A stretch of 23,212 bases of DNA from JBFIHZ01 sp041601535 (GCA_041601535.1 JBFIHZ010000019.1:1-23212); one strand, 5' to 3'. Counted from the first letter of the stretch, positions 1 to 6,818 are shown. A program made the numbers and translations. The notes: generated by a model from the letters alone, not told the origin.

Positions 1-231
1 GCAGTGCATGACCTGGAAATGGCCAATGACTGGATGATGTTCAACGCGCGGTTTTCCGGCCGCCGCTACGAGGTGAAGGTACCAGTTGAGGCCGTTCTGG
101 CCATTTATGCCAAGGAAAACGGCCAGGGCATGATGTTTGCGCAGGAAGAGGGCAATCTGCCACCCACCGATCCGGATCCCGGCCCGGGAGATGGCGACGG
201 GCGCCGCTCCCACCTCAAGCTGGTCAAATAA
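1..231 (+). CDS. sspB: ClpXP protease specificity-enhancing factor SspB, C-terminal part (start lies outside the window)
   Basis: SspB is a cytoplasmic adaptor that binds ssrA-tagged and other substrates and delivers them to ClpXP. Only about 76 C-terminal residues are present; the reading frame is open from base 1. The segment LEMANDWMMFNARF followed by VPVEAVLAIYAKENG matches the end of the SspB substrate-binding domain. It is followed by a short acidic, Pro/Gly-rich linker and a basic tail ending LKLVK. That tail corresponds to the ClpX-binding (XB) peptide at the C-terminus of E. coli SspB (ALRVVK). The linker is clearly shorter than in E. coli. The gene converges on the DUF3301 gene with only 17 bases between the stops. 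SspB usually lies after sspA, but that side is not visible. Confidence 0.93.
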   Translation, partial: AVHDLEMANDWMMFNARFSGRRYEVKVPVEAVLAIYAKENGQGMMFAQEEGNLPPTDPDPGPGDGDGRRSHLKLVK

Positions 232-248
232 GCAACTGCCTGGCCGCT

Positions 249-569
249 TCAGACTTCTTCAATCAGCTGACCACTGCTGGTGGCGATGATCACCGTGGCA
301 GGCCGCCCGGGCCGGACCAGTACACTGCTGCCGGTGCGTAAAATGCCTTCGTGAGCGAAATCGAACCGATAACGCAGACCAAAAGCGCTTTGCGTTTCGG
401 TATTGCGTAACTGCACGGCCTCCAGCACCACGGTGTCATCCATCAGTTGCAGCCCGTGTTCGCGGCAGGCCAGCAGGGCCGCCTGCCGGGCGCGTTCCTT
501 GCCCTGCAACAATTTCCACCAGGCCAGGGCGCCAAAGCCGATCAGCAGCAGCAACAGCAGCCCTGTCAC
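249..569 (-). CDS. DUF3301 family single-pass membrane protein
   Basis: This is a 106-residue protein of unknown function. One hydrophobic segment spans residues 3-18, followed by a basic stretch (KERARQ) and then a soluble domain. Features of the soluble domain include LACREHGLQLMDDTVVLE and GLRYRFDFAHEG, which I recognise as the DUF3301 pattern of gammaproteobacteria. It probably sits in the inner membrane with the C-terminal domain on the cytoplasmic side, inferred from the positive charges after the segment. The start is a GTG that overlaps the smrA stop in a GTGA arrangement, so the two genes are very likely translationally coupled. It converges on sspB. The family call is from sequence memory; no function can be inferred from the sequence. 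Confidence 0.82.
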   Translation of the reverse strand: MTGLLLLLLIGFGALAWWKLLQGKERARQAALLACREHGLQLMDDTVVLEAVQLRNTETQSAFGLRYRFDFAHEGILRTGSSVLVRPGRPATVIIATSSGQLIEEV

Positions 570-1120
570 CGTGCACCCGATCGGTAGTTTTTCAGCAGTA
601 CGTCAACCGCGCCAGTGCCACCGTGCCGGGGCTGGCAGGAAGCAAAGGCGATCACGGCCGGATGCCGGCGTAACAATCCATGGGTCATCAGTTTCAATTT
701 GGGCAGGCTGCGCGATCGCAAGCCCTTGCCATGGATGACTCGAACGGCCCCAAACCCACTCTGCACCGAGCCGTTCAGGAAGCGCAGCAGTACTTCGCGG
801 GCGGTTATTTCGCTCAGGTGGTGCAAATCGATGCAGTCGGCGATGCTGAAATGCCCGCGGCGCAATCGGCGCAACAACCTGGGTGGATATCCCGGCCGCA
901 GAAACAACAGTTCTTCGCCGGTTTCCAGCCCCAGTGGTTCGTCCGGCGGGTCCAAAAGTTCGTGCATCACTCGGGCTTCGTCAAGCTCTCGTTGCACTGG
1001 ACGGGCAGGTGGTTTGGGCAGGTCATGCAACCGCCGGTTGTCTGACTTTAACGGCGTTACCCCGGACATGGCGTCGCGGAAAACGTCCGTGTCATCGCTA
1101 TGCTTTTTACGTGATTCCAT
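566..1120 (-). CDS. smrA: Smr-domain endonuclease/DNA-binding protein, SmrA-like
   Basis: The protein has 184 residues from the ATG at 1120. An in-frame upstream extension to 1207 exists but is not family-like and would run into the surE leader. The N-terminus, with DVFRDAMSGVTPLK, resembles E. coli SmrA (YdaL). The C-terminal Smr domain carries a DLHHL motif (equivalent of the LDLHG motif), then VRVIHGKG and PRHGGTGAV, all hallmarks of the family. Smr domains act as nicking nucleases or nucleic-acid binders. In other bacteria MutS2- or SmrB-type members act in recombination control or in cleavage of mRNA on collided ribosomes; the role of SmrA itself is not settled. The gene is divergent from surE (87 bases apart) and overlaps the downstream DUF3301 gene by four bases. 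Confidence 0.88.
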   Translation of the reverse strand: MESRKKHSDDTDVFRDAMSGVTPLKSDNRRLHDLPKPPARPVQRELDEARVMHELLDPPDEPLGLETGEELLFLRPGYPPRLLRRLRRGHFSIADCIDLHHLSEITAREVLLRFLNGSVQSGFGAVRVIHGKGLRSRSLPKLKLMTHGLLRRHPAVIAFASCQPRHGGTGAVDVLLKNYRSGAR

Positions 1121-1142
1121 TTCAGTACCCGGCAATAGCCCG

Positions 1143-1148
1143 TACAAT
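1143..1148 (+). promoter_or_regulatory. Candidate -10 box for the surE operon
   Basis: TACAAT matches the sigma-70 -10 consensus at five of six positions and lies about 60 bases before the surE start, in the short divergent gap with smrA. No convincing -35 hexamer lies 16-18 bases upstream, because the region there is the smrA start. Either the promoter depends on an activator or the match is chance. Confidence 0.28.
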
Positions 1149-1207
1149 AGCACCTCTGCGACAAATCCGTCCGGGAAAATACTCAGCTCAATCACCCAGA
1201 GGCACAC

Positions 1208-2035
1208 GTGTCAGCAAAAAAAGATGCCATGCATTTATTGGTCAGCAATGACGATGGGATTACCGCGCGCGGCATTCAAGTCCTGTCGGAAAAAATGCGC
1301 GAACTCGGCCTGGTAACCATCGTTGCCCCGGATAAAAATCGCAGTGGCGCCAGCAATTCCCTGACCCTGGATGCGCCGATCCGAATCCGTGAGATTGAAC
1401 CCCAGGTGTTCCGTGTCACCGGTACGCCGTCTGACTGCGTACACATCGCCCTGACCGGCTTGCTGAAGAAGGATCCGGATATGGTGGTTTCCGGCATCAA
1501 TGCGGGTGCCAACCTGGGGGACGACGTCATTTATTCCGGCACGGTTGCAGCCGCCATGGAAGGACGATTCCTGGGCTTGCCTGCCATCGCCGTGTCGTTG
1601 GTATTTGATGAAAAGCCGGTGCATTACGCCACGGCCGCCCAGGCGGTGGCCCTGCTGGTGGAGCGCTTACGGCGGGATCCGCTGCCGGCAGACACCATCC
1701 TCAACATCAATGTGCCCGATATTCCCTGGGATGAAATCCGTGGCTTCGAGGTAACGCGTCTGGGCCATCGTCACCGTGCTGAACCCACCGTACGCATGAT
1801 CGACCCGCGCGGTTTTCCGATGTACTGGATAGGCCCGGCCGGGGCGGAGCAGGATGCCGGCCCGGGTACCGATTTTGATGCGGTGCGGCGTGGTTATGTA
1901 TCCATTACGCCGATACATGTTGACCTGACACGCTATCAGGCGCTGGAGCAAGTTGCCGGCTGGGTTGCCGATATTCAGCTCGCGGATGTGGAGTCCGGGC
2001 GCCGTGCAGCCGCGGCAACCGAGTCTGATGCATGA
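1208..2035 (+). CDS. surE: 5'/3'-nucleotidase SurE
   Basis: SurE is a metal-dependent cytoplasmic phosphatase that removes phosphate from nucleoside 5'- and 3'-monophosphates and is linked to stationary-phase survival. The protein has 275 residues. The metal site NDDG is at residues 14-17, and the family motifs APDKNRSGASNS, VTGTPSDCV, VSGINAGANLGDDVIYSGT and AAMEG all follow in order. I chose the GTG at 1208 because AGAGG lies five bases before it. The ATG at 1229 would give the more usual short N-terminus (MHLLVSNDDG) but lacks a clear ribosome binding site, so the start could be either. The tail after about residue 255 is Ala-rich and not conserved. It is the first gene of surE-pcm-yqaA-nlpD and overlaps pcm by ATGA. 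Confidence 0.96.
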   Translation: MSAKKDAMHLLVSNDDGITARGIQVLSEKMRELGLVTIVAPDKNRSGASNSLTLDAPIRIREIEPQVFRVTGTPSDCVHIALTGLLKKDPDMVVSGINAGANLGDDVIYSGTVAAAMEGRFLGLPAIAVSLVFDEKPVHYATAAQAVALLVERLRRDPLPADTILNINVPDIPWDEIRGFEVTRLGHRHRAEPTVRMIDPRGFPMYWIGPAGAEQDAGPGTDFDAVRRGYVSITPIHVDLTRYQALEQVAGWVADIQLADVESGRRAAAATESDA

Positions 2036-2709
2036 TTCATAAACGCAATTTACACGCCCAGACCCGTGGCATTGGCATGACCTCGCAAGGCACCCGCAAC
2101 CGCCTGGTGCAGCGGCTGAAAGACAATGGTATCAGTGACAAGCGGGTGCTACAGGCCATTGCCAATACCCCCCGGCATGAATTCGTTGACGAAGCTTTGT
2201 CCAGCAGGGCGTATGAAGACACCGCACTGCCCATCGGCCAGAGCCAGACCATTTCCCAGCCATGGATAGTCGCGCGCATGACCGAGACTGTGCTGGACGG
2301 AGGCTCGCCGAAGAAAATCCTGGAAATCGGCACAGGTTCCGGCTACCAGGCCGCCATCCTCTCCGGACTGGTTGAGCAGGTGTTCACAGTGGAGCGCATT
2401 GAGGAACTGCTCAAGCTGGCCCGCCGCCGGTTTCATCGCCTGCGCCTGAAAAACATCTACACCCGGCATGCCGACGGTCACCAGGGCTGGCCCAGCCAGG
2501 CACCGTTTGATGGTATTGTCGTTACCGCTGCGGCCAGTTCGGTGCCGGAAGACCTGCTGGAACAGCTGAAAGTCGGCGGCATCCTGGTCATTCCGGTGGA
2601 ACGGAACGGCAGTCAGCACCTGCTGTCTATCCGCAGGTTGGAAGAGGGTTACGAGGAGAAACACCTTGGCGCGGTTATTTTCGTACCGATGCTGGGCGGT
2701 TTGAACTGA
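2032..2709 (+). CDS. pcm: Protein-L-isoaspartate O-methyltransferase
   Basis: Pcm methylates L-isoaspartyl residues in aged proteins with S-adenosylmethionine, starting their repair. The length is 225 residues. The active-site region ALPIGQSQTISQPWIVARMTE (around residues 64-84) contains the conserved Thr-Ile-Ser. The SAM-binding glycine loop is LEIGTGSGYQAAIL, followed by VEQVFTVERI and FDGIVVTAAAS, as in E. coli Pcm. The ATG at 2032 overlaps the surE stop, which argues for coupling. The ATG at 2077 (MTSQGTRNRL) aligns with the E. coli start, and neither has a strong ribosome binding site, so the first 15 residues are uncertain. Pairing with surE and nlpD-rpoS is the classic gammaproteobacterial arrangement. 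Confidence 0.96.
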   Translation: MIHKRNLHAQTRGIGMTSQGTRNRLVQRLKDNGISDKRVLQAIANTPRHEFVDEALSSRAYEDTALPIGQSQTISQPWIVARMTETVLDGGSPKKILEIGTGSGYQAAILSGLVEQVFTVERIEELLKLARRRFHRLRLKNIYTRHADGHQGWPSQAPFDGIVVTAAASSVPEDLLEQLKVGGILVIPVERNGSQHLLSIRRLEEGYEEKHLGAVIFVPMLGGLN

Positions 2710-2724
2710 CCTTGGCGGCTTGAA

Positions 2725-3345
2725 ATGGTGGAGGCTTCACTCAAAGTGAACTGGCGCATCTGGCAGGGTATGTACGACCGGGTGCTGGCCTGGTCACGCC
2801 ATCGGAGGGCGCCGGCGATACTGTCCGGGCTGAGCTTTGCCGAGTCCAGTTTTTTTCCCATTCCACCCGACGTGATGCTGGCACCCATGTGCCTGGCCCA
2901 GCCGCGCCTTGGCTGGCGCTTCGCGGCGTATTGCACCATCAGTTCGGTGCTCGGTGGCGTGCTGGGTTACCTGGTCGGACGCTGGGCGTTTGTCAGCATT
3001 GAAGGATGGCTGCTGGCTTCTGCCTATGCTCCGGTATTTCATCGAGCCGTTGAATCATTTGAAACCTGGGGCATGCTGTATATCCTGCTGGCCGGCTTTA
3101 CTCCGGTACCCTATAAGATTTTCACCATCAGTGCCGGGGTGGTGGGCATGCCCATGGTGCCGTTTCTGTTGGGCTCGCTGATCGGGCGCGGCGGCCGCTT
3201 CTTTCTGGTCGCGGCACTGATCCGTCTGTTGGGTGAACGTGCCGCTGACCGCTTGCGTGCCTGGGTTGATGCCGCAGGCTGGGTGGTTTTAGGCACTGTG
3301 GCCATCGCCGCCCTGGCCTGGTGGCTGCTAAGGGGGCCGGCGTGA
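2725..3345 (+). CDS. yqaA: YqaA-family (VTT/SNARE-associated domain) inner membrane protein
   Basis: This is a 206-residue integral membrane protein with the VTT domain also found in DedA proteins. The motif FAESSFFPIPPDVMLAPM near residues 38-55 is the YqaA signature. Further hydrophobic segments lie at about 67-90, 113-143, 150-170 and 185-204. The central motif FTPVPYKIFTISAG is the re-entrant-loop element typical of the superfamily. DedA/VTT proteins are implicated in lipid-carrier recycling and membrane homeostasis; the substrate of YqaA members is not known. A GGCGG element lies six bases before the ATG. The gene follows pcm by 15 bases and overlaps nlpD by GTGA, so it belongs to the surE-pcm-nlpD transcription unit. 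Family membership is firm; function is not. Confidence 0.9.
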   Translation: MVEASLKVNWRIWQGMYDRVLAWSRHRRAPAILSGLSFAESSFFPIPPDVMLAPMCLAQPRLGWRFAAYCTISSVLGGVLGYLVGRWAFVSIEGWLLASAYAPVFHRAVESFETWGMLYILLAGFTPVPYKIFTISAGVVGMPMVPFLLGSLIGRGGRFFLVAALIRLLGERAADRLRAWVDAAGWVVLGTVAIAALAWWLLRGPA

Positions 3346-4274
3346 TCCTGCTTCGGACTGGCCTGGTTCTGCTGCTGGGCAGCCTGTTGTACGCCTGTGC
3401 CGGACCACCGCCCGCGCCGGTGGAGGACCGCAGCCGCGGCGCCGGCGCATACCAGACAACGCCGGATGGGCATTACCGGGTGCGGCGTGGTGACAGCCTG
3501 TATGCCATCGCGTTCAGGTATGGCATTGACTGGCGCGACCTGGCCCGCTGGAATGGCATCGCCTCGCCATATGTCATTCACCCTGAACAGTTGCTCCGGC
3601 TGATGCCTGCCGGGGCCACCGGGCCGGCCACGGCGGCTGGCTCAGCTTCTTCCGGGGTGTCGGTGGCCGCGGCACCGCCCGCCTCACGCGCGACAACCCG
3701 GCCGCTGGATGCGCCTGATCCTTCTGCGGCTGAGCCACAAAAGCCTGCGGCACAAAAGCCCGGCTCCCCAAGCCCCGGCCCGCAGACTTCAACGGCGCAG
3801 ACTCGACCGGTGCAGCAGCCAGCTGGTGCCACACCCGCCGCGCAGCCGCCGCCGGGCAGTCAGGCTCCGAGTGGCAGCACCTACAAAATACCCGCCGGCG
3901 ACCCCGATCGCTGGATATGGCCGACCGAAGGACGCTTGCTCAGCGGTTTTCGCGCCAATGACCCGTCACGCAAAGGCATTGATATTGGCGGCCAGGCCGG
4001 CCAGCCGGTGGTGGCCTCGGCCGCCGGGCAGGTGGTTTACAGTGGTAGCGGGCTGATCGGCTATGGAGAACTGATTATTATCAAGCACAGCGACCGGATG
4101 CTCAGCGCCTATGCGCACAATCGCAAGCGCCTGGTGACTGAGGGCCAGCATGTGACTGCCGGCGGCCAAATTGCCGAAATGGGCACCAATGACCGTAACC
4201 AGGCCTTGCTGCATTTCGAGATACGCGTCAATGGCAGCCCCGAAGACCCCATGCGCTATCTGCCCAAACGGTAA
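3342..4274 (+). CDS. nlpD: LysM/M23 lipoprotein NlpD, amidase activator
   Basis: NlpD is an outer-membrane lipoprotein that activates the cell-wall amidase AmiC during septum splitting. It has 310 residues from the GTG at 3342. AAGGGGG ends five bases before that codon, and the codon overlaps the yqaA stop (GTGA); the in-frame GTG at 3321 is less likely. The signal peptide ends in a lipobox LYAC with Cys19. A LysM domain follows at about 45-88 (YRVRRGDSLYAIAFRYGI, then WNGI). A long Pro/Ala/Gln-rich linker reaches about residue 180, and a C-terminal LytM domain spans about 185-305. The usual zinc-binding HxxxD is replaced by KGIDIGG, so the domain is catalytically dead, as in E. coli NlpD. 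The end, LHFEIRVNG then PMRYLP, is typical. Confidence 0.95.
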   Translation: MILLRTGLVLLLGSLLYACAGPPPAPVEDRSRGAGAYQTTPDGHYRVRRGDSLYAIAFRYGIDWRDLARWNGIASPYVIHPEQLLRLMPAGATGPATAAGSASSGVSVAAAPPASRATTRPLDAPDPSAAEPQKPAAQKPGSPSPGPQTSTAQTRPVQQPAGATPAAQPPPGSQAPSGSTYKIPAGDPDRWIWPTEGRLLSGFRANDPSRKGIDIGGQAGQPVVASAAGQVVYSGSGLIGYGELIIIKHSDRMLSAYAHNRKRLVTEGQHVTAGGQIAEMGTNDRNQALLHFEIRVNGSPEDPMRYLPKR

Positions 4275-4292
4275 GCTGGGTTATCGAAGAGA

Positions 4293-4321
4293 CTGACAGC
4301 CAAAAAAATTTGTGCTAGCGT
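4293..4321 (+). promoter_or_regulatory. Candidate extended -10 promoter of rpoS
   Basis: CTGACA (4293-4298, five of six to the -35 consensus) is followed by a 17-base spacer containing an A-tract. The spacer ends in TGC, giving an extended -10 with TAGCGT at 4316-4321. The hexamer itself matches only three of six. Predicted transcription would begin near 4328, giving a leader of about 100 bases before the rpoS start. In E. coli the main rpoS promoter lies inside nlpD, so other promoters may also act. Confidence 0.4.
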
Positions 4322-4358
4322 ATTCAGTCCGACTTGCCATCTGCAAGATTAGCGAACG

Positions 4359-4395
4359 GCCCGGAACCTTTCCACGGGCAAGACGGCCAGGCCGT
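4359..4395 (+). promoter_or_regulatory. Two adjacent hairpins in the rpoS leader
   Basis: The first hairpin is GCCCGGAA (4359-4366), loop CCT, then TTCC and GGGC (4370-4379) with a two-base bulge. The second is ACGGC (4383-4387), loop CAG, then GCCGT (4391-4395). Both lie 20-70 bases before the ribosome binding site of rpoS. Part of the first hairpin (CCTTTCC, 4367-4373) could instead pair with the Shine-Dalgarno region; see the findings. The complementarity is visible in the sequence; any regulatory role is inferred. Confidence 0.4.
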
Positions 4396-4426
4396 TCTGC
4401 GCTACAACAGCGCATGGGAGGGGGGG

Positions 4427-5386
4427 ATGCACGATGCCCAAACAGGGCACACGGATGTACCCGCACTTCGCACGGATGATGCAAGCCATCCGGTGCCGCC
4501 CGCGGCCAAGGCCAACACGGGCCGCAAAACCGGCTCCAGTCGTTCACGCCGACACAGTGGCGATGTAACCCATCTTTACCTGAGTGAAATCGGCCGCGCC
4601 AAGCTGTTGACCGCCGCAGAGGAAATCAGTCTTTCGCGAGCGGCCCAGGCGGGTTGTATGGCCAGTCGGCAACGCATGATTGAATCCAATCTCCGGCTGG
4701 TGGTAAAAGTGGCGCGAGCCTATACCAATCGCGGCTTGCCGCTGCTCGACCTGGTGGAAGAAGGCAACCTGGGATTGATCCGGGCCGTGGAAAAGTTTGA
4801 TCCGGATCGCGGCTGCCGCTTCTCCACCTACGCCACCTGGTGGATTCGGCAGTCGGTTGAACGCGCCATCATGAACCAGTGCCGCACCGTCAGGTTGCCG
4901 ATACACGTGATTCGGGAGCTGGCGGTTCACTTGCGTACATCGCGGGAAATGGAACAAAAGCTTAATCGCAAGCCTACACCTGATGAACTGGCGGCCAAGC
5001 TGGACATCGATCCGCACGAAGTGCTGATGTTATTTGAACTGAACGAACCCATATCTTCGGCCGATGAGCCCATCAGCCCGGGTTCCGGGCGCGTGATGCT
5101 GGATTCCATTGCCGACGAATACCGTTGCAACCCGGAAGTCAGCTATTCAGAAATTGCTGCAGAGCGGCTGTTGTCCCACTGGCTGGAACAGCTGTCAGCC
5201 CAGCAGCGCGAAGTGGTGGAGCACCGCTTTGGTTTGCATGGCCATGGCCGCCGCACACTGGAAGAAGTCGGGCGCTTGATGGGGGTCACCCGTGAGCGGG
5301 TGCGGCAGATACAAATGGCCGCCTTGTCCCGTTTACGCGACATTTCACGCAAGGAAGGCTACGCCGAAATACCGTTTATGGACTGA
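4427..5386 (+). CDS. rpoS: RNA polymerase sigma factor RpoS (sigma-38)
   Basis: RpoS directs RNA polymerase to stationary-phase and general-stress promoters. The protein has 319 residues from the ATG at 4427, which is preceded by an exceptionally G-rich ribosome binding site (GGGAGG followed by more Gs, 4416-4426). The in-frame TTG at 4334 is unlikely. Region 1.2 starts around VTHLYLSEIG (47-56). Region 2 contains NLRLVVKVA, DLVEEGNLGLIRAVEKFDP and the -10 recognition block FSTYATWWIRQSVERAIM (132-149). Region 3 follows, and region 4 holds TLEEVGRLMGVTRERVRQIQ (277-296), the -35 helix-turn-helix. Position 163 is Arg where E. coli has Lys173, a residue needed for RssB-directed proteolysis. Placement after nlpD separates it from other sigma-70 family members. 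The N-terminal 45 residues are poorly conserved. Confidence 0.96.
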   Translation: MHDAQTGHTDVPALRTDDASHPVPPAAKANTGRKTGSSRSRRHSGDVTHLYLSEIGRAKLLTAAEEISLSRAAQAGCMASRQRMIESNLRLVVKVARAYTNRGLPLLDLVEEGNLGLIRAVEKFDPDRGCRFSTYATWWIRQSVERAIMNQCRTVRLPIHVIRELAVHLRTSREMEQKLNRKPTPDELAAKLDIDPHEVLMLFELNEPISSADEPISPGSGRVMLDSIADEYRCNPEVSYSEIAAERLLSHWLEQLSAQQREVVEHRFGLHGHGRRTLEEVGRLMGVTRERVRQIQMAALSRLRDISRKEGYAEIPFMD

Positions 5387-5387
5387 T

Positions 5388-5401
5388 CGGCCGGAAGGCC
5401 G
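5388..5401 (+). terminator. Short hairpin after rpoS, weak terminator candidate
   Basis: CGGCC, loop GGAA, GGCCG forms a five-pair stem with a GNRA-type tetraloop immediately after the rpoS stop and before the convergent Mth938-like gene. There is no T-rich tract on either strand, so it is not a canonical intrinsic terminator. It may instead stabilise the 3' end of the mRNA. Confidence 0.35.
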
Positions 5402-5403
5402 TA

Positions 5404-5781
5404 TCAGGCTGAGACCGGCAGCAGTGCTGCCGCTACGCGGCGCTCCTCGGATACCAGCACGTTGAACGTGCGGCAGGCTGCTTGTGTGGTCATGACTTCC
5501 ACGCCCTGGCCGCGCTGGTAGAACCCCATACTCAATTCCGGTGACAGGAACCGCTGGCGATCGCCGGTGCCAATCAATACAACATCGACCTGCAGTTCCA
5601 GCACCGGCCGCAGCAGGGCTGCATTCAGGGAATCGAAGTCGCTGGCCGGCCAGTCGGTGATCAGTTGATCAGCGGAAATGATCAGTGGTCCCTGATACCA
5701 TTGTTCCTGCACCTGGATGCCTTGTTCGGACACGGCCCGGATAAACAGATGGTCACCGGGTTTTTGCAGGGTCAGGTCCAT
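5404..5781 (-). CDS. Mth938-like (DUF498) domain protein
   Basis: This 125-residue soluble protein belongs to the Mth938/Xcc1710/NDUFAF3 family. The core, VLELQVDVVLIGTGDRQRFL then a ligand-pocket-like GQGVEVMTTQAACRTFNVLV and SEERRVAAALL, is the standard family pattern. The mitochondrial relative NDUFAF3 assists complex I assembly; the bacterial members have no established activity. No catalytic residues can be assigned. The gene starts three bases after the stop of yhbY, so the two are probably co-transcribed, and it converges on rpoS with 17 bases between the stops. Family assignment is good; role unknown. Confidence 0.85.
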   Translation of the reverse strand: MDLTLQKPGDHLFIRAVSEQGIQVQEQWYQGPLIISADQLITDWPASDFDSLNAALLRPVLELQVDVVLIGTGDRQRFLSPELSMGFYQRGQGVEVMTTQAACRTFNVLVSEERRVAAALLPVSA

Positions 5782-5784
5782 GGA

Positions 5785-6084
5785 TCAATTCTTTGCAGGC
5801 AGCGCGATCACGGGTTTTTCCGGGTTGCGCCGGAACAGGCTGACCACCTGACCGATGTGGTGGACGGTTTCGGCGCCGGTAGCCTTTACGATATCTTCTG
5901 CCCAGGCTTTGCGGGTGTCCTTGTCGGCGCGCAGCTTGATCTTGATGAGTTCGTGATGGGTCAGCGCAGTCTCAATTTCAGCCCGTACGTTGTCGGTCAG
6001 GCCTTTGTCGGCCACCGTTACAACGGGCGACAATCGGTGCGTCAACCCCCGTAAATACCGGATTTGTTGATTGCTCAAAGACAT
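5785..6084 (-). CDS. yhbY: Ribosome assembly RNA-binding protein YhbY (CRM domain)
   Basis: YhbY is a 99-residue single-CRM-domain protein that associates with the pre-50S ribosomal subunit. The sequence shows the family order: RYLRGLTHRLSPVVTVADKG, then LTDNVRAEIETALTHHELIKIKL, and a final RRNPEKPVIALP. The ATG at 6084 has AGGAA seven bases upstream, confirming the start over an overlapping out-of-frame ATG at 6088. It is divergent from rlmE, an arrangement seen in E. coli and many gammaproteobacteria; both genes serve 50S maturation. It is the upstream partner of the Mth938-like gene. Confidence 0.94.
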   Translation of the reverse strand: MSLSNQQIRYLRGLTHRLSPVVTVADKGLTDNVRAEIETALTHHELIKIKLRADKDTRKAWAEDIVKATGAETVHHIGQVVSLFRRNPEKPVIALPAKN

Positions 6085-6134
6085 GCATGGGTTCCTGGTA
6101 TGTCAAACTGGGCTTAAAGTGCAAAAATCTGCGG

Positions 6135-6164
6135 TTTTCAGGCCCGCAGGCGGCGAATTCTAAC
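6135..6164 (+). promoter_or_regulatory. Weak candidate promoter for rlmE-ftsH
   Basis: TTTTCA (6135-6140, four of six to -35) and TCTAAC (6159-6164, four of six to -10) are separated by 18 bases, about 20 bases before the rlmE start, in the gap between divergent yhbY and rlmE. Both boxes are imperfect and the gap is only 98 bases, so this is the best-looking candidate rather than a firm call. Confidence 0.25.
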
Positions 6165-6182
6165 ACGTGACGGAAACTCTTG

Positions 6183-6818
6183 ATGGCCAGAAGTAAAAGC
6201 AGCAAACGGTGGTTGGCGGAACATTTCGACGACCATTACGTCAAGCAGGCGCAAAAACAGGGTCTGCGGTCGCGTTCCGCGTTTAAATTGCTGGAGTTAC
6301 AGGAAAAATACCGTCTGATAAAGCCCGGCATGTGCGTGGTGGACCTGGGCTGCGCGCCGGGTGGCTGGAGCCAGGTTGCCGCCCGGGAAACCGCTGCAGG
6401 AGGGCGCGTGATAGGCCTGGATATCCTGCCGATGGAACCGCTCGATGGGGTAGAGTTCCTGCAGGGCGATTTCACCGAGGACGAACCGCTGGCCCGCCTC
6501 GAATCCTTGCTGGCTGGCCAGAGCGTTGATCTTGTTTTGTCGGATATGGCCCCCAATATGAGCGGTATGGCGGCGATTGATCAGGCCAAAGCCATGTACC
6601 TCGCCGAACTGGCATTGGAGTTTGTCCGTTCGCAATTGAAACCTGGCGGCGATTTTCTGGTCAAGGTATTTCATGGCGAGGGTTTTGATGCCTATGTTCG
6701 CGAAGTACGCCCACTGTTTGATAAAGTGATCGTACGCAAGCCGGATGCATCGCGGCCGCGCAGCAGGGAAGTGTACTTGCTGGCCCGTGCCTGCAAGGCA
6801 CCAAGCCAGGCAACATAA
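6183..6818 (+). CDS. rlmE: 23S rRNA (uridine-2552-2'-O)-methyltransferase RlmE (RrmJ/FtsJ)
   Basis: RlmE methylates the 2'-OH of U2552 in the 23S rRNA A-loop late in 50S assembly, using SAM. It has 211 residues from the ATG at 6183; a TTG one codon earlier is possible. The catalytic tetrad is visible: Lys35 (RSAFKLLEL), Asp121 (LSDMAPNMSG), Lys161 (FLVKVFHGEG) and Glu196 (SREVYLLAR). The SAM loop VVDLGCAPGGWSQVA lies at 52-66. Length and motifs match E. coli RlmE closely. It is followed by ftsH after a 59-base gap, the same order as in E. coli, and is divergent from yhbY. Confidence 0.97.
   Translation: MARSKSSKRWLAEHFDDHYVKQAQKQGLRSRSAFKLLELQEKYRLIKPGMCVVDLGCAPGGWSQVAARETAAGGRVIGLDILPMEPLDGVEFLQGDFTEDEPLARLESLLAGQSVDLVLSDMAPNMSGMAAIDQAKAMYLAELALEFVRSQLKPGGDFLVKVFHGEGFDAYVREVRPLFDKVIVRKPDASRPRSREVYLLARACKAPSQAT

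Noticed and set aside
3960..4010. NlpD LytM domain lacks the zinc-binding histidine, suggesting a broken peptidase
   Set aside because: Loss of the metal ligands is normal for NlpD, which activates an amidase rather than cutting peptidoglycan.
5388..5401. Strong rho-independent terminator after rpoS
   Set aside because: The stem is only five pairs and no T-run follows, so it is listed only as a weak candidate.
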